Assembly: GCA_023055355.1 (NCBI GenBank)
Contig: JALJCS010000024.1
Coordinates: 9,873,501-9,937,500, forward strand
Length of the DNA: 64,000 bases
Source of the DNA: Agelaius tricolor
Taxonomy: Eukaryota; Chordata; Aves; Passeriformes; Icteridae
Direction: 5' to 3'
Shown: positions 26,147-39,340 of the stretch, one piece after another
Numbering within the stretch: the first letter of the stretch is position 1
Layout: the number at the start of each line of letters is the position of its first letter
The notes under the pieces: model-generated
The model's database searches: none
Seen by the model: the letters and a program-made list of their open reading frames with translations, nothing else
What the model was told of the DNA's origin: nothing
Made by a program: the position numbers and the translations under genes

Positions 26147-26223
26147 CAGAAATAGCCCAGCCCCAAGAACACTCTCTCACCTTCATTTCCTGAGGCAGTG
26201 TTCTTGGGGCTGGGCTATTTCTG
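26147..26223. repeat. Perfect 27-bp inverted repeat with 23-nt loop
   Basis: The left arm 26147-26173 and right arm 26197-26223 are exact reverse complements over all 27 bases, with core AATAGCCCAGCCCCAAGAA. The intervening 23 bases are not palindromic. Transcribed within PPP2R2C pre-mRNA, it would fold into a strong hairpin. No transposon terminal features flank it. Confidence 0.95.
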
Positions 26224-28268
26224 CAATATTTCATTGCCTTGTTCTGGTTGCTCAGGCAGATGCTGGTGGTTGCTGAGTTTTCTCTTCTTTTCACTGGGAG
26301 CTGCTTCTCAATTTCCTAAAACAATTTTCCTGTGTTGGTGATGCTGACTAGAGGAACTATCTCCAAAGAATTGCTGCTACTAAAATTTCTGCTGCTGTCT
26401 TTCTTTCTGTAGTGATACAAGACTTTCATGCCTCTGTTAGTTCCACAGTTAATTAATCTAAGTCTTTCTAATACTTAATACAGTAAGCATAGAAAAGCAA
26501 TAAATGGGGCAGATAAAGAATGAAATGGTTTAATCTCATTAACAAAATGCAGAAGATCCAGGTACAAATATCACTTCTCTTCTAATCACTGGGAGTTGGA
26601 TGAGCCATATAGAGCCAAGAAAATATATCTAAGCTATAAATGAACGTGTATTTCAGTTAGAGTGGGTTTTGGTTTTTTCTTTCCTGGTTTTAATAGAAGT
26701 TTCACATCATAATTAGGAGGATGAAATTCCTGCCAGCCAAGATTTTAGTTTGGACAGATTAAAGGGAAGAGGTATGAGAAATGATAATTGCTTTGTGCTC
26801 ATCAGACTTCTCTTGAAAATCTGACAGGATAATTACAAAATACCTGCTTTGCAGAATGTCTGGGCAAAATTTTAAAGAGCTATTTAAAGTTGTTCATTTA
26901 CAGTCTATCTGAAAAGTTTTTTACTCTTTTTGAAGTAGTTCATTGCCATTCAGATGTGTGGTGCATGTTTAAATATAGCCCTTATTCTCATGTGCCTGCC
27001 TGGCTGCATTCCACTGCCCACCCCCAAAGAAAATTGCCCATAATTTTTTGCATTACCCCACATACTTCACCCACATACTCACCCTTAACTTTCAGCAGAA
27101 CGTTATTTCACCTAATGGAAACTAACCTTGTTGCTTCCAACAGTCTGAATCATCTTAGTCGTGGATAAAATAATTGAGAGAGAAATGCTCCAGTGGACTG
27201 TACAAAAAACTTCATTTTGAATGACAGTAAAAAGTTTTTCTGCTTTCAGCATGCTTTCATGTTTCATCACATGGCTTTTGTTCACCTGCTTTTGAAACTT
27301 AAAAATGAAGTTCACTAAATTGCCAATTTTCAAAGAATATTCTAGGCATAGTTCCCAAAACCCTGTGATTTTGTGAGAGTTAAAAGACCCTGAAAGCCCA
27401 ACTTTCTACTGAAGTTCACCACAGAGGTCAGCTGGATCACAGGGCCACAGATACCTGCAGAAAGACAATTGCTCTAGGCACCCCTGAGGTAGGGGTAGAG
27501 TCATCCACTGTCATTATTATGTACAGCTGAACAGGGCTGAGCAATCTCACAGCTACAGGAGCTGGATTTTCACCTATGAACATCGTGTAAGCAATATTTC
27601 ATGACCTGCTGCCTTGTCAGATCCCACTGAACTGCTGAACATCGCATTCAGGGAGTTCAGTGCTTTCCAGAACTGTCAGCAATTGCACACCAACTATGGT
27701 AAAGCCCTGTCTGTTTTATGCTCACCTCTCAGGAAGAGGTGATTGCAATTTGCAGTTGATTTTTAAAGTTCTCATCCTTAGTCTTGGATGCCTTCAGACA
27801 TGGCCAGTGCAGCCAGGCCAGCTGGTTCTGGCAAGCAGGGCAGGCTTGGAGCAACCACCTCTGCCAGGGATGCCAGCACATGTGGCACCACATGTACACA
27901 CCTCTCATGTGACAGGGACACCTGCAATTTGGTTATGTTGGGAAATGGGTTATGCAGACCCCAGAAAGAATGAAGGCATGAAATGCCTTGCTATAGGTGT
28001 CTGTAACCAACTGTGTATTTGCATATTTTCCCAAAAATCATGAGTCCGTAGCTCTAACATTAATTATTCTAATGTTTACCCTTACAGTTTGTATTTTTAT
28101 ATAAAGATAAAAGAATAAATTAAGTGCTGGATATACAATCCATTCTGTATCGTGTTTCTTGGTAGACTGAATTATGTGTTTCACAAGAAATGCACACTTC
28201 AGATTTAACAACAGAGCATTTTTTATACAATTCTGATTTCTGTCTCTTGCTTCTTTTTCTTTGAACAG

Positions 28269-28438
28269 TTTATGAAGAACCAGAAGACCCCAGTAACAGA
28301 TCGTTTTTTTCAGAAATTATCTCTTCAGTGTCAGATGTCAAATTCAGTCACAGTGGTAGATACATGCTTACAAGAGATTACCTCACTGTCAAGGTTTGGG
28401 ATCTGAACATGGAAACAAAGCCTGTAGAAACGTACCAG
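28269..28438 (+). CDS. PPP2R2C: PPP2R2C coding exon, third from last
   Basis: This 170-bp exon follows a T-rich tract and AG acceptor and ends before GTAGGA. The two first bases complete the Leu codon split by the previous intron. Fifty-six codons follow, beginning [14 protein letters not shown] and ending P-V-E-T-Y-Q, so the following intron is in phase 0. It encodes further WD40 strands of B55-gamma, including a [10 protein letters not shown] motif and an [10 protein letters not shown] segment. The E-E-P-E-D-P-S-N-R loop is shared by all B55 paralogues. Tyr at the first full codon replaces the Phe I recall in human, a conservative change. Confidence 0.97.
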
Positions 28439-31400
28439 GTAGGAATCTCCTACATCTTAAAATGCAACACTATAAAAGGATCTCAGTGTTCAAAAACTGG
28501 ATGTTTCTGTAAACTTCTCATAACCTTATCTGAGAGGCAGCAAGCTAAGAGAATTAATCAAGGTGGTTAAAACCCTCACAGTGGCATCCTTATAGCAGGA
28601 AAAGGGCAATTGCAGCATTAGTAAGGAAGTGTAAAGCCTGGGGAGTCAAGGTAGCACTCCCTGTGGATTGGGCTCTTGAAAGAAAGGATTATTCTAACAA
28701 GAGAAATCATCTCTTCACTTTGGCATCTGCTTTCAAATGATGTATTTCACTAACATTTAAAAGGAACTGAGGAAGAGATTCTCTGTGTTGCTTAGAACTC
28801 TGCTCCTGGTGGGACTGCTGAAAGTTTACACCTTTGTCATTTCAGAATTACTTTTTACAACTTGATCTGTGTGTTTCTCCCTTGTGCCCAGCTCTAGAAG
28901 TGCTCCCTGTTAAACCCTGGCATCACCACTGACACAGCAGCTCACAAATGCCAGACAGACACATCTGGTTGCCTGAATTCATTGAGATATTATCCAGACA
29001 AAATGCCAGTGGCTCCAGCCAGTGCTAAGTTTGTACTCTGACATCTGTTATGTTTGGCAATAGAGGGCTGAGCTTACATTTTTTGACTCTGGCTTGAAGA
29101 AGGAAAATATGTCTGTGACACAGAAACTGCTTGTTATGAAAATGCAGTTAGAAAAAATACTGTTAAGTTACCTAAAAAAGTATATGCAAAGTAGGAAAAA
29201 TGCCATTCATCCAGCTTGTGCTGCTTCCTGAGAGACAATCCTGTGACAGTGCTGAATAGGTCCCTTGTTTTCTGTGTCTAAATAATAGCAGGTGGGATAC
29301 AGTAATTCACAGTAATTATAATTAAGATTGGCTTTAAAAAACCATGATGAGAATTTGGTAGCATTTCTTGTCAAAACAAACAAAATTTTCCAGTATTTTT
29401 AGCTAGCATTTAGTAGACAGAGTGGGCCCCAGTGTTTTTCAATGCATCCATAACATTTTGGTGGATAATGTTCACTGCTCAAGGTATTAATATTGGAAAG
29501 TCTGAGCCTATTTACCTTTAAGTCTACAGAATTGGGTTTTCTCTTTAAAATGGCTTTAAATGCTGAATGTGTTAGAAATGTTGATGTGCTGTGAAAGTGG
29601 AGTGGGAGGGTAAGGGTGAGACTATGTTTTATATAATAGAATAGAATCTCAGTTTTAGGGAACTTAGGTAATATATTACTTTATACCTGTGCTAATTTAG
29701 TAGGCAGCCTTGTCCCTGGGGAGGAATAGCTGGTCAAGCCAACCTGTTTGTCTTGATTTTGACACCTGCTTTTATTTCCTCATGTAGGCAGCTGTGAAAC
29801 AAGCTGGTCACTTTTAAATCAGTCTGGCACCCAACAGGAGGGCTAATTAAAAAGTTTTATTTCTTCATGCTGAGATGGGGAAAAATGACTACTGATAATT
29901 GCAGTCAGAAGTTTATAAAAAAAAAAAAACAAGACCCACAACAACAAAACCCCTGATATGATATTAAAAAAATATAGCAAAATGTAACAGTCTTCTTAAA
30001 TCTTTGGATTGCCTTTCACTTTCAAATATTTATCCTTGTAAAGAATATAGAGATGTGTTGCTGGGCATTGCAGTAGACTAAAGGAGAATCTGGAACTAGG
30101 GGCCTTGGAAGCCAATAGCACAGGATTCCATAGGATTCATGTCATTCAAATCCTCTGAGAACATTTCATGTTTTTAAGCTGCACAGAGTAGACAATTCTT
30201 TCCTAAGAAAAAGTGGTTTAAATTACTCTCTTAAATAATTTGTCTTAGAGATATCTCTCTCTTTCACAAACCTAAATCTCATATATCAACTTGGCAATTT
30301 CTCAAAATTTTTTTGGGGTAGATCACTGTAAGGCAGCAAATAAACCTAACGTTTTCAGTTATGTATCCACATAATTATGATGACAATACATCATAAAAAG
30401 ATTAAAAGGTGTTCATTAAAAGATTGATTTTCTCATTTCATCCACTGCATGGTAGGATATTGCCTAGCTGCAATAGTGAGGGTCACAACAGGAGATTTCA
30501 CACAGAGTTGTAATAAAGAGCAGAGTCCATAACTGTACTGCTTCATTATTAGCTTCCAGTTTTAATATTAAAAACCTGACACACAAGAATTAATTCCTCA
30601 TACAGGTTCTTTTTCATATCAATGCTGTGGCTCAAACAATGTTATTGCATAGAGCAGCTTCTGCAGCCCTGCTGAACACATTATCTGCTGACAGTGTTTC
30701 AACATTATTTTCTCCTGTTTGTTTCACACAAAAGAAAAAAGGGCAGGGTATGGTCACTGGACAGCACTAAGAGAGCAGTGCAGTGGAATGGCCAGAGCTT
30801 GAGAGTTGCAAGGCAGCTCTGCCTAACAGGTTGCTCTCCTGATGCTGCCAGGTGAATTACCTCAGCAGAAGCCTTAGGAGCAGCAAGGGGAGCACATTCA
30901 TAGCTGGAAATAGCTTGATCCACTTTAGGCAGAGTCTGTAGCACAGGGATTTGGACCAATGTGTCACCTACCAGTGAAATTCCTGGCTGTGTGTATTCAG
31001 TCTCAATAAAACAGGTCCCTGTGTAGCTGTGTTAGTCCAGAGCACAGAATTGCTAGATAATTCCATGAGGGTCAGATATTGCATTGAAGAAAAGGTCCTT
31101 GGTAATTAGTGAGGAATGAGTTTGGTTTGCTTTCAAGTACTATTGATATGTGGTAAGAACAAGGTAACAGACAAGGCAAATCTGATTTTACCCTCAGCTG
31201 GTAGAAGCAGATGAATATGCAAATAGTGAAAATTAAGTGTTCCTTACAATTAGTTTTTCCCAGTCTCTCTGAGGGTCTGAATGTGCTCAAATGTGGAACT
31301 CAAAATGTCCACATAAAGAACAAGGTGGTTGTCCAAGGCAGCAGGGTGAGTCTGACAGTCTTGACAAGGTAAGACATCTAAGAGAGGAATTGCAAAATCC

Positions 31401-33062
31401 TTTTTGACAAAGCTGATAGAAAGGCACAGCTCCAAGCTGTGGACTTGGACACACTTTGCAAAGGGTGTGTACATGACAGTGGTCATGACAGATGGCTGCT
31501 GGAAATGGTAATAAGAGAAAAACCTAGAAATGACAGTCAGGGAGGCAAATGAGCTTAACTTCCTTCTGCCTGACCCAACCTTTCTATTTCTTCAAGTATG
31601 GGGAGCTCACAAACATGACAAAGGAAAGAATTCCAGTTCTGTAACAAATTACACTGCTAACACAAAAAGGTTTTAAGTAAAGAGAAAGGGAAAGTTTACA
31701 CCTTTGTCATTTAATTACAGAGTGTGTAGGAGACTACATCAATAGTAGGTGTTCTGACCTATTGCTCACTGTGATGGTGCATTTAATTGTGGAATGTTCT
31801 ATCTGCCATTTGCCAATTAATTCCTTTATAAGACATTATCTGTTAATGAGCAGTTCATCTATTAATGTGTTCATCTATTAATGAAAATCGATCCATAACT
31901 AAAATTCATAATCATTAATAATCTTACATTACAAATATTCTTTGGATACTGTAAAATTTGACTATCAAAAATGGGTAAGTTTAAAGAAAATGTAAGTGAA
32001 AGTTCATTGTCCCTCATCTGGTCCTGATAGAAGTTATTTTACTAGAAGAAATGTTTGTGCCCTCAGGCCAGAGGAGGATGCTGAGCATCCATGAGCGGGA
32101 ACAATTTCACTGGACTTGCAAGAACCTGTAACCTCAGGATGGCAGAGCTAAATTACCCCTGGGCCATTGGATTGGTGTTTCTCCAGGAGGTCACATCTTT
32201 GTTTTACAGCTTCTACAACAGCTGGAAGAAAATATCAGGAGTGGAAGTGCATTAGTAAATTTATCTAGGCAGGGATTTCGTATTTCATTATTTCCTTATG
32301 GAATAAACCAAATAATCCAGAAGAAAAATGAATCAAATTAAGCAAAAGACTGAAACAGTTTGCATGAGATCTCATTATGATAATCCTTGTTCAGCAGAGA
32401 TGTGTGGCCTAGAGGAGAGAGATCTTCTGCTGGCTACTCTCACTTTTATAGTTAGTAAGTGAGAATTTGCAATGTTGTTTTGTCTCAGCCAAATAGGAGA
32501 AATCCTTGGGCTAAATTAGTGTTCTTATTTGCAGCCTGTGCAACTACAACTTTGTGCTGTATTTGACTTCTAAAATATCTTACAAAAATAAATGTCATAC
32601 CATAAAGGTTCTTTTAATAGAGCCAAGTTCTTTCTGCCATAAGTGAGAATCCACTTATCTTGGAATATGGCATTTTTGTTACTATTTAAATTAGATTTCT
32701 TGCACATTAATTAGCCCATCTAGGGTATCAGCTGGTGAAATGTCTCTGGGAATTAGGCTAGCACTGAGAAAATCACCCAAGCAGGAAACAAATATGTTGA
32801 AGAGGGGTGGTCTGCAGCCTGCTGAGGGAAGCCTGTTTTGTGCCTTCCTGCAACAGTAATTCTGTAGCACCTGGTTAACTGGGCTGTGGAAAAGAACAGT
32901 TAGCTTCTTTGGAGCTTAAACACAGCATCTTCTGCACAGCTCCCAATCTATGCAGCACATTTTGAAAGTGAACATGGGAGATTACGCAAAAAGCGAAGGG
33001 CTGGTTGTGGAGTTTTATATTTTCTTTGATTTCAAGAATAACAGTTATTTTCTTTAAACCAG
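28439..33062 (+). other. PPP2R2C: PPP2R2C intron
   Basis: A 4.6 kb phase-0 intron between the Y-E-E-P exon and the V-H-D-Y exon. It starts GTAGGA and ends in an AG acceptor. It is AT-rich, with a short A run near 29.92 kb and a 16-bp tandem duplication near 31.86 kb. I saw no coding exon or RNA gene. Confidence 0.85.
31853..31884 (+). repeat. 16-bp tandem duplication
   Basis: GTTCATCTATTAATG occurs twice with a period of 16 bases, in AT-rich intron. It is a short slippage duplication. Confidence 0.75.
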
Positions 33063-33154
33063 GTCCATGATTACCTTAGAAGCAAGTTATGTTCCCTCTA
33101 TGAAAACGACTGCATCTTTGACAAGTTTGAATGTGCATGGAATGGATCAGACAG
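33063..33154 (+). CDS. PPP2R2C: PPP2R2C coding exon, second from last
   Basis: This 92-bp exon follows a TTTAAACCAG acceptor and precedes GTAATC. It encodes thirty codons starting [16 protein letters not shown] and ending A-W-N-G-S-D, plus AG of a split Ser codon completed by the T that opens the final exon. The [14 protein letters not shown] segment is a B55 propeller blade. As I recall them, the gamma paralogue has V-H-D-Y and C-A-W where alpha has V-H-E-Y and C-C-W, so this exon supports the gamma call. Phases on both sides agree with the neighbouring exons. Confidence 0.97.
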
Positions 33155-36100
33155 GTAATCAATTCATCCTTCTGTCCATCACTGTCCTCATTTGGCAAAA
33201 CACCTCCCATATGATGGGAGCAAACCAAAACTAGTTACAGGTGATTGTTTTCCACATCAATGTGGAGAATCACATGCCAGTGTTTGGGAAGATAGAAGAT
33301 TTGGATGTTTGTGCAGTGTTTCTGCTTTAGAAATGATGTATGCCTTAATGACCTTGGCTTGTGCCTTAGGGGAAAAACCCTTCAAATTATGTCCATCTTC
33401 ACCCAAATCATAAATAGGCTGCAAAAGCTAAAAAGAACTCACAAAATCCCACCAACACACTAAGGAAACTTACATGATCCTGTATTTGCACATGAGCTAC
33501 CTCAGAAATTCAGTTCCCTTACTGGAAATGGGTGTGAGGAGGGACCATCACAGGCACCCACTGATTCTCTACAAACTGCTGCCCAATGACACTTCTGATA
33601 CCTCCTCCATCAGAGCAGTCCCTTTCCCTAAGCACTGATGGAGAGGTTCTTTTTATCGTGGACATTGTATCTTGTTGAACATTTTAATGAGAAATACTCG
33701 AGCAAGTCAGAGAGTTTGAGCAAGGATGGAGTGGGTTAATGCCCTAATGCTGGGCAATGGTGGCAGTGCTTTGTGGAGTAGGAATATGGTACAGGAAAAG
33801 CTGAGCAGCCAAGAGGACTGGGTTAATAAAAATGGATAAAATCCAAGAGTATAATGCAAGGTGAGGATTTTAGTTAAAAAAAGAGCACAAAGCTTCATCT
33901 TAGCAGTTGGAAATAACTCCCGGAGACATTCATATGCTAGGTGACTTTGGAAGGGATTAGCAGTCTGCAAAATGCATGTGAAAGAGAGCACAGGAGCCAA
34001 TATTGAGTGACACACAGTGACTCCTGTTTCAGCAGAGTTTGGAGCCAAGAGGCAGAAGTTTGGCACTGAGCCTAGAACTGCTCCTTCAGCTCAGCCTCTC
34101 ATTTTGGAAAACAGTCTGTCTCATTGTATTGAAGCAGGCCTACCCACCCTGGAGTGGGCAAAGGCTGTGAAACAGGCAGTCTGAGACATCTGTGAAAGAC
34201 AAATATGATCCTTGCTTGAATGGGCAAGACTGGGCTATCCAGCAGAGAAAGGAATAGTGGTGACATTATGTTGGGCTCTCATTCAAAGACCTTTGAACTG
34301 CATTTACACATTTCCTGTCCCTCATCTCCAAGGTGGATGAACTAATTGAGCAGATGGACAGCTGCTCTAAAGAAGAGAGGCCAGGACTTTGGTTTTCATC
34401 AGCTTAGCAAAAGAGAAGCCAAGATTTTACTTGCTTGTAGTAAATATACCAAGGAGGTACACACAGGGAGGAAGAGAAACTAGCTAAGATAAATGTGAGT
34501 GATAATGGCACAAGAGCAATGAGGTGTTGAGAGTCAACAGGTAGCTATACCTGGAAATTAGAGTTAGTTCATACCTGTCCAAGCAGTGACAAGCTGTCTT
34601 TCCATCCTCAGTGGTGGAGGTACAAGAAACCCAACTGTTCTGGTGGTGGTGCTCAGGAAATTTGTGAAAGCAGTTATATATAACTTTGGTTAAAATTGCA
34701 GGTTTGAATTTGAAAGTGCAGAACAAAGTCTCTTCTAGTCCTGTGCTCCACAAATGCAGATCAGGTATGCTGTGCACTGGGTAAGGGGCACCTTCTCTTT
34801 GGACTAGTTTCCTTTGCTCAGTTCCTCTACCTGCCCAATGGAAAGATTCTGTCTTTGCTAAAAAATGAAACTTTACCCTTTTAACATTCATTATGCAAAT
34901 GGAAATACATATATATTCCATTATCTCTAATGCCTCCATGCCAGAGTGATTTGTTTTTTGACAAAAATTAACTCAGTGTTGACTATCCCCTGTGATACCA
35001 ACTGCTGGCCATTTAAAATTACATAGATGGACCGCACTGAGAGAAATACTTCCCAGATCACTTTCATTGCAACTTGGGCACCTGCTGTGGCTTGGTATGG
35101 TCAAAGACTGGGAATAACTCACAGAAAGTCTAGTGGAAGATCCAGGTTTTGGGGCTTTCCTCTGAAACTCCCAAACCAATGCATGAACGGTTGTTTTAGC
35201 TGAGGGTTTTCTCAGTGTGGTCATGGCTTGAGTTTGGCCCTACTAGAAATACAAAATTTAATGCATTTATTGGAAAACAGACAGTGCTGATTCCTGCCTA
35301 AGTCTGCACAGAACAACAGTGCATTCAAATCATGTAGATATTGAGAAACTTTGAAAAAGATCCAGGACTTTTCAGATATTTACAAACCATTTTGCTTATC
35401 CTTGGTGGGAATTCCTAGTGCATTTTACAGGTTGGGCAGCCACTTACTCCCCGGCCTAGAGTCTCTCTCCTCTGGCCAGATGAAGTGCTGCTGTCCTCAT
35501 TAGTGTGGTAAGACCACTCTCTGGATAGCTGCCTGCTAGTAATGGAATTCTTGTTCAATATCAGGGTTTAAAGTGAGTGTAATATTTTCATTCCTACTTG
35601 ACAGATCAGAAAGATCAATGCAGGGAGTAATTATTAAGTGGGAACATTAGATTGTGAGGGCTTCATTTATTTTACTGCCCAGACACTGAGGCGTTATTAG
35701 TCATGCACAATTACCAAACCCGTCACCAAGCACAATGTGCTGCTCTTGATTGTAAGAAACTCTTGAGTAAAGGCACTGGAAACATTTGACAAAAGAAAAG
35801 GGCTCTCTTTAATTTAGTTATTTCCTTTTAGGAGTCAGATGTATCAAAATTGATGCTCATTTTTTGATTCACTCCTCTGAGCTCCTTGCTTTATGAATAT
35901 GACAAGTATTGCTATGTGTTATCAGAATATTTTTTTATTGGAGGATCATAATTAAAATAATAATTAGATACTGGTACCTCTTTAAAAACAGTTCATTTGA
36001 ACAGTAAGGTCACTTAATTTGAGTCTTTTGGTATGCAGGTTTTCAAAAAGGAATATTACTCAAGGTAAAGATTCCATATTGACAATTGCACTCCAAAGAT

Positions 36101-38257
36101 ATGCTGCAGTACTTAGGTCATTAATCCATCTACATAACAGTTATAACTGCAGTTCTAAATGCATTGGTTTTATCTTTTGCAGACTTCAAAGCTATAATGA
36201 CAATTTATAGTGACAGGATTGTTCAGTTAAAAATGAAAGTGTGTTTATTATTTAGGTGAAAATACTTTGTATTAAGTTTTGTCATTACTAAGGAGTTAAT
36301 CTATGCTGTGATAGAACCTGATGGTGAGGCTGTTCACAAAAATAATCAACATACGTGAGCTCTGATTAGAACGTGATTGATGCTCAGTTACTCCAATGAG
36401 CAGGAACTAATACAATCAGACAGAGCTGATCTCATCTGCTGAAGGGCACATTAATCACTGTGTACTTTGGCAACAGTGGTCAGGGGAGGGAGCCAAGCAG
36501 GGGTCTCACACTAATTCATCCAGATGAGCATGTATTATCTGTAGTTGAGTATATTACACAAAAATCATGCTATCTTTATTGTGTATACATCATTACGTGA
36601 CTGTGTAGAATATGTGAGCTCTACTTTTACAGCAATTTAATTTAGCTCTTCCATTCACATCCAAAGTCAAGTCTTTTAATAATGACCTGGAGGACACTGT
36701 TTTCTTCCCACTGTCAACAGCTTTCAGTTTTACCTTAAAAAATAAGCACTTTTGTAGCTTTTTGTGAGGTAAAGAAGCCAGAAAAAAAAACCAAATAAAA
36801 CCTAATTCTTCATGATAGCAAGTGAATACCTTAGTTAACTTTTTTTTTCTTTCAAGATTTCAATTGAATGGGTGTATAGGACCCCTGCCAGGGAGACTTC
36901 TAACCACCATCATGATAAGTGATTTGCTGCAAGCAGATGAGTGAAGTCACATACAACTGTTCAGTCAGTCCTTTCCTACTGAACTGTCATTCATCCCCCT
37001 GAATATCCCTCAGCCTTCACTCTAATCAGGAGTTGGCAGACCCCATTGGATGAGATGTTAACAGTCTATTCCTGTCTGGCAGCACACTCCATGCTGTAGA
37101 GCTAGAAGACATCATTTTGTTCTCAAAGCTTGGCATGTCAAATACGAGCTTGGAAGTACTTGGGGATCCCTTGTTCTTATTCCCAGTCTTTTGCCAGCCA
37201 GCTGTACCAGGGTGCCACAACCCTGAATCCAAGTCAAGTGTCCCAAGCTTTTCTAGCAGCCTCCTCCCTAGGTTTAAATAAATTCCTTCTTTGTGATGGG
37301 GAGTCAGTGACTTTACACAGCACAGCATACAGGAAAATTTCCCAATATTTCAGGAGTTCCTCATTACTTGCAACAATGCTTCCTCCTTTCCCTTTGCTAT
37401 AATAAATCCCTCATTTTATTCCTATGAAAAATGTTGTTTAAGAGATTTTATGGAATCAACCCTTTCTTTCATTGGGTCAGCTTGTCATGAAACCAGATCT
37501 GGTGGACCTTACACATTAATCCTAGGAGGCTGCAGATGTTCTGTTCTGCACTGGTACACATGGCAGTGAAATATTGAAAATTTAGGGGCTCAAAATATAA
37601 TTGGGAGACAGTTTCAGATCTAAGAAAAGGTCCCTTTTCATGCTGGGTGCCCGAGTGTCATCTTTGCTGAGATTTGCAAGTGTGGGGCAGGCTCTGGTGG
37701 AAGCTGTTCTCTGAGTCTCCTCCCCTCACACCTGCAATCCAAGCCCTGCCTCTTGCCCCAGGGAATGATGTTCTGCTGCCACACCTGCACTGAGGGGCAG
37801 GGCAGCTGGGCTGGTTTTGTTTTTCTATCACCCTTAAGAAGGGTGTGTGGGGGTCCTTGAAGCCCTGCTGAGCCCTGCTCTCAGTCCTGCCAAACCATCC
37901 CATGGCTTCGTGAGCAACAGTGAAAGAGGGGAGCCATGAAACAAGCTGAATTGCTCCAGACAGCAGAAATCTGCAGGTGAATAAAAACTTCTCTGCATCT
38001 GGGAAGACTAATTTGGGCCAGAGTTAGCCCAAAAATTTTCAAAGAGCTAAATAAACCCACAAAAAAAACCATAAACGCAAAACCCTAAACAGGAAAAACA
38101 ACACAAAACAATATGAAGCAAGTAATGGTTTGGTTTTTAAGCAAGCCTTAATTCCAGCTGATACCCCAAAAATCTTCAGGGCAATCCCTGACATTCAGGA
38201 GTGCAGCTGAATGGAGATATTTTGATGAAGGCTGTTGAGTGCAAGGATGGCTGCAAC

Positions 38258-38319
38258 ATGGATAACATTTAAGAGGTTGGCTTAAATGTTATCCATTCAC
38301 ACACAAGAAGTGTGTGAAT
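38258..38319. repeat. Two abutting perfect hairpins
   Basis: The first hairpin has 16-bp perfect arms at 38258-38273 and 38281-38296 (ATGGATAACATTTAAG and its complement) with a 7-nt loop. The second has 10-bp perfect arms at 38295-38304 and 38310-38319 (ATTCACACAC and its complement) with a 5-nt loop. They overlap by two bases. The pair lies in the last PPP2R2C intron. Confidence 0.95.
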
Positions 38320-39120
38320 AACAAATCTGAGAAATACAGAGATATGCCAATTCTTAGTGACTGACATTTTTGATGAAATCTCATTGCCTAAAAAATATTA
38401 TGGAATATCTCATTGCATGTTAGTAAAATGATGAAAATCCTATTCAAATGCCTTGGAAGCTGGTGAAGTAGAGAATTGGTTGACCACCCAAGAGAAGCAG
38501 AACTTTTTAGTGGGGAAAATCCCATGCTGAATTATTTCATTTAACAAAGTCACTAACAAAACAAGAATGTTGAGGCTCAGATGCTTAAAAGTATTAAAAT
38601 AAATAAAGATGCTGAAGCCATCAGTAGTTGACAGGCTGCTTCTGTAGACCCTAAAACTCTGTCCCTAAATTAAACATCAGTGGTACAATGTTGGTGTCAT
38701 ATTTAATAAAATCATTATCCATAGATAAACATCTGCTCCTTTTGAGTATCACTGTTACAATGCAAACAGGAAGAACTTTTTTTCTCTCAAATCCTTTATT
38801 TCAGATAATTTTACAGATTGAAAATTTATCTTTAGACAAAACAACCCTACCTGAATCATTGCTGGCTACCACATCAACGTGGCACAGAGTGAAGAAGCCT
38901 AAACTGAGTGGGAGGTGTAGAGTTAATGTTCTGCTAATTTGGGAACTACCTTTCTGCCCAAATGAGCTTTGGTTCTTGGGGGTTTGCTGTTTCCACAGCT
39001 TTCAGCCCAAAGAAGGCAGGGATGCAAGCCAAAACACCTGGAGAGCCAAGCAAGTTGTCTTCAAGACTGGAGGGTAGGGGGTGAGCAGAAAGGGTGAGCA
39101 ATGAGACTTACAGAAGTCAA

Positions 39121-39340
39121 ACAAAGACTTGAAAGGGGTGGGAAAGGGAAGAGAGAAGCAGATAAAGCAGGTTTTTATTTTAAAGCTGTAGAGCAGGATA
39201 GATGGAAATGAAAGAAGAGGGGAGAATGAAGAGAGGGGAAAAGGGAAACCTATCTGGAAAATGTGGTAAAGACAGAATCAGAATCAGAGGGGAAGAAGGA
39301 AAAAAAGGGAACAGAACTGTGACTAGGGAGGGAGTAAAAA
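39121..39340 (+). repeat. Purine-rich region
   Basis: Roughly 220 bases dominated by G and A, in clusters of GGGGAA and GAAGAG type, interrupted by a T-rich patch at about 39171-39189. No coding signal; low-complexity intronic sequence. Confidence 0.7.

Larger units (their letters stand above)
16304..28268 (+). other. PPP2R2C: PPP2R2C intron
   Basis: A ~12 kb intron joins the exons ending at 16303 and starting at 28269. It begins GTAAGT, ends AACAG, and splits a Leu codon after its first base. It contains a purine tract near 16.8 kb, short tandem duplications (18.4 kb, 20.1 kb and 20.6 kb), an old CR1-like remnant near 23.2-23.8 kb, a 20-base A run at 24.5 kb and a perfect 27-bp inverted repeat at 26.15 kb. 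I saw no exon or RNA gene in it. Confidence 0.85.

Noticed and set aside
26147..26223. Annotated miRNA gene at the perfect hairpin
   Set aside because: Fully paired 27-bp arms with a 23-nt loop are not diagnostic, and no known miRNA seed or family was recognised. Kept only as an inverted repeat.
27660..28043. A 127-codon ORF on + just before a PPP2R2C exon
   Set aside because: It ends 225 bases before the real acceptor and encodes no B55-like sequence.
34484..34939. A 151-codon ORF on the - strand in the PPP2R2C intron
   Set aside because: No recognisable motif, no repeat origin seen, and length within chance for a 64 kb window.
38688..39077. A 129-codon ORF on + in the last PPP2R2C intron
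   Set aside because: Ordinary intronic sequence with no family resemblance, and unrelated to the PPP2R2C frame.
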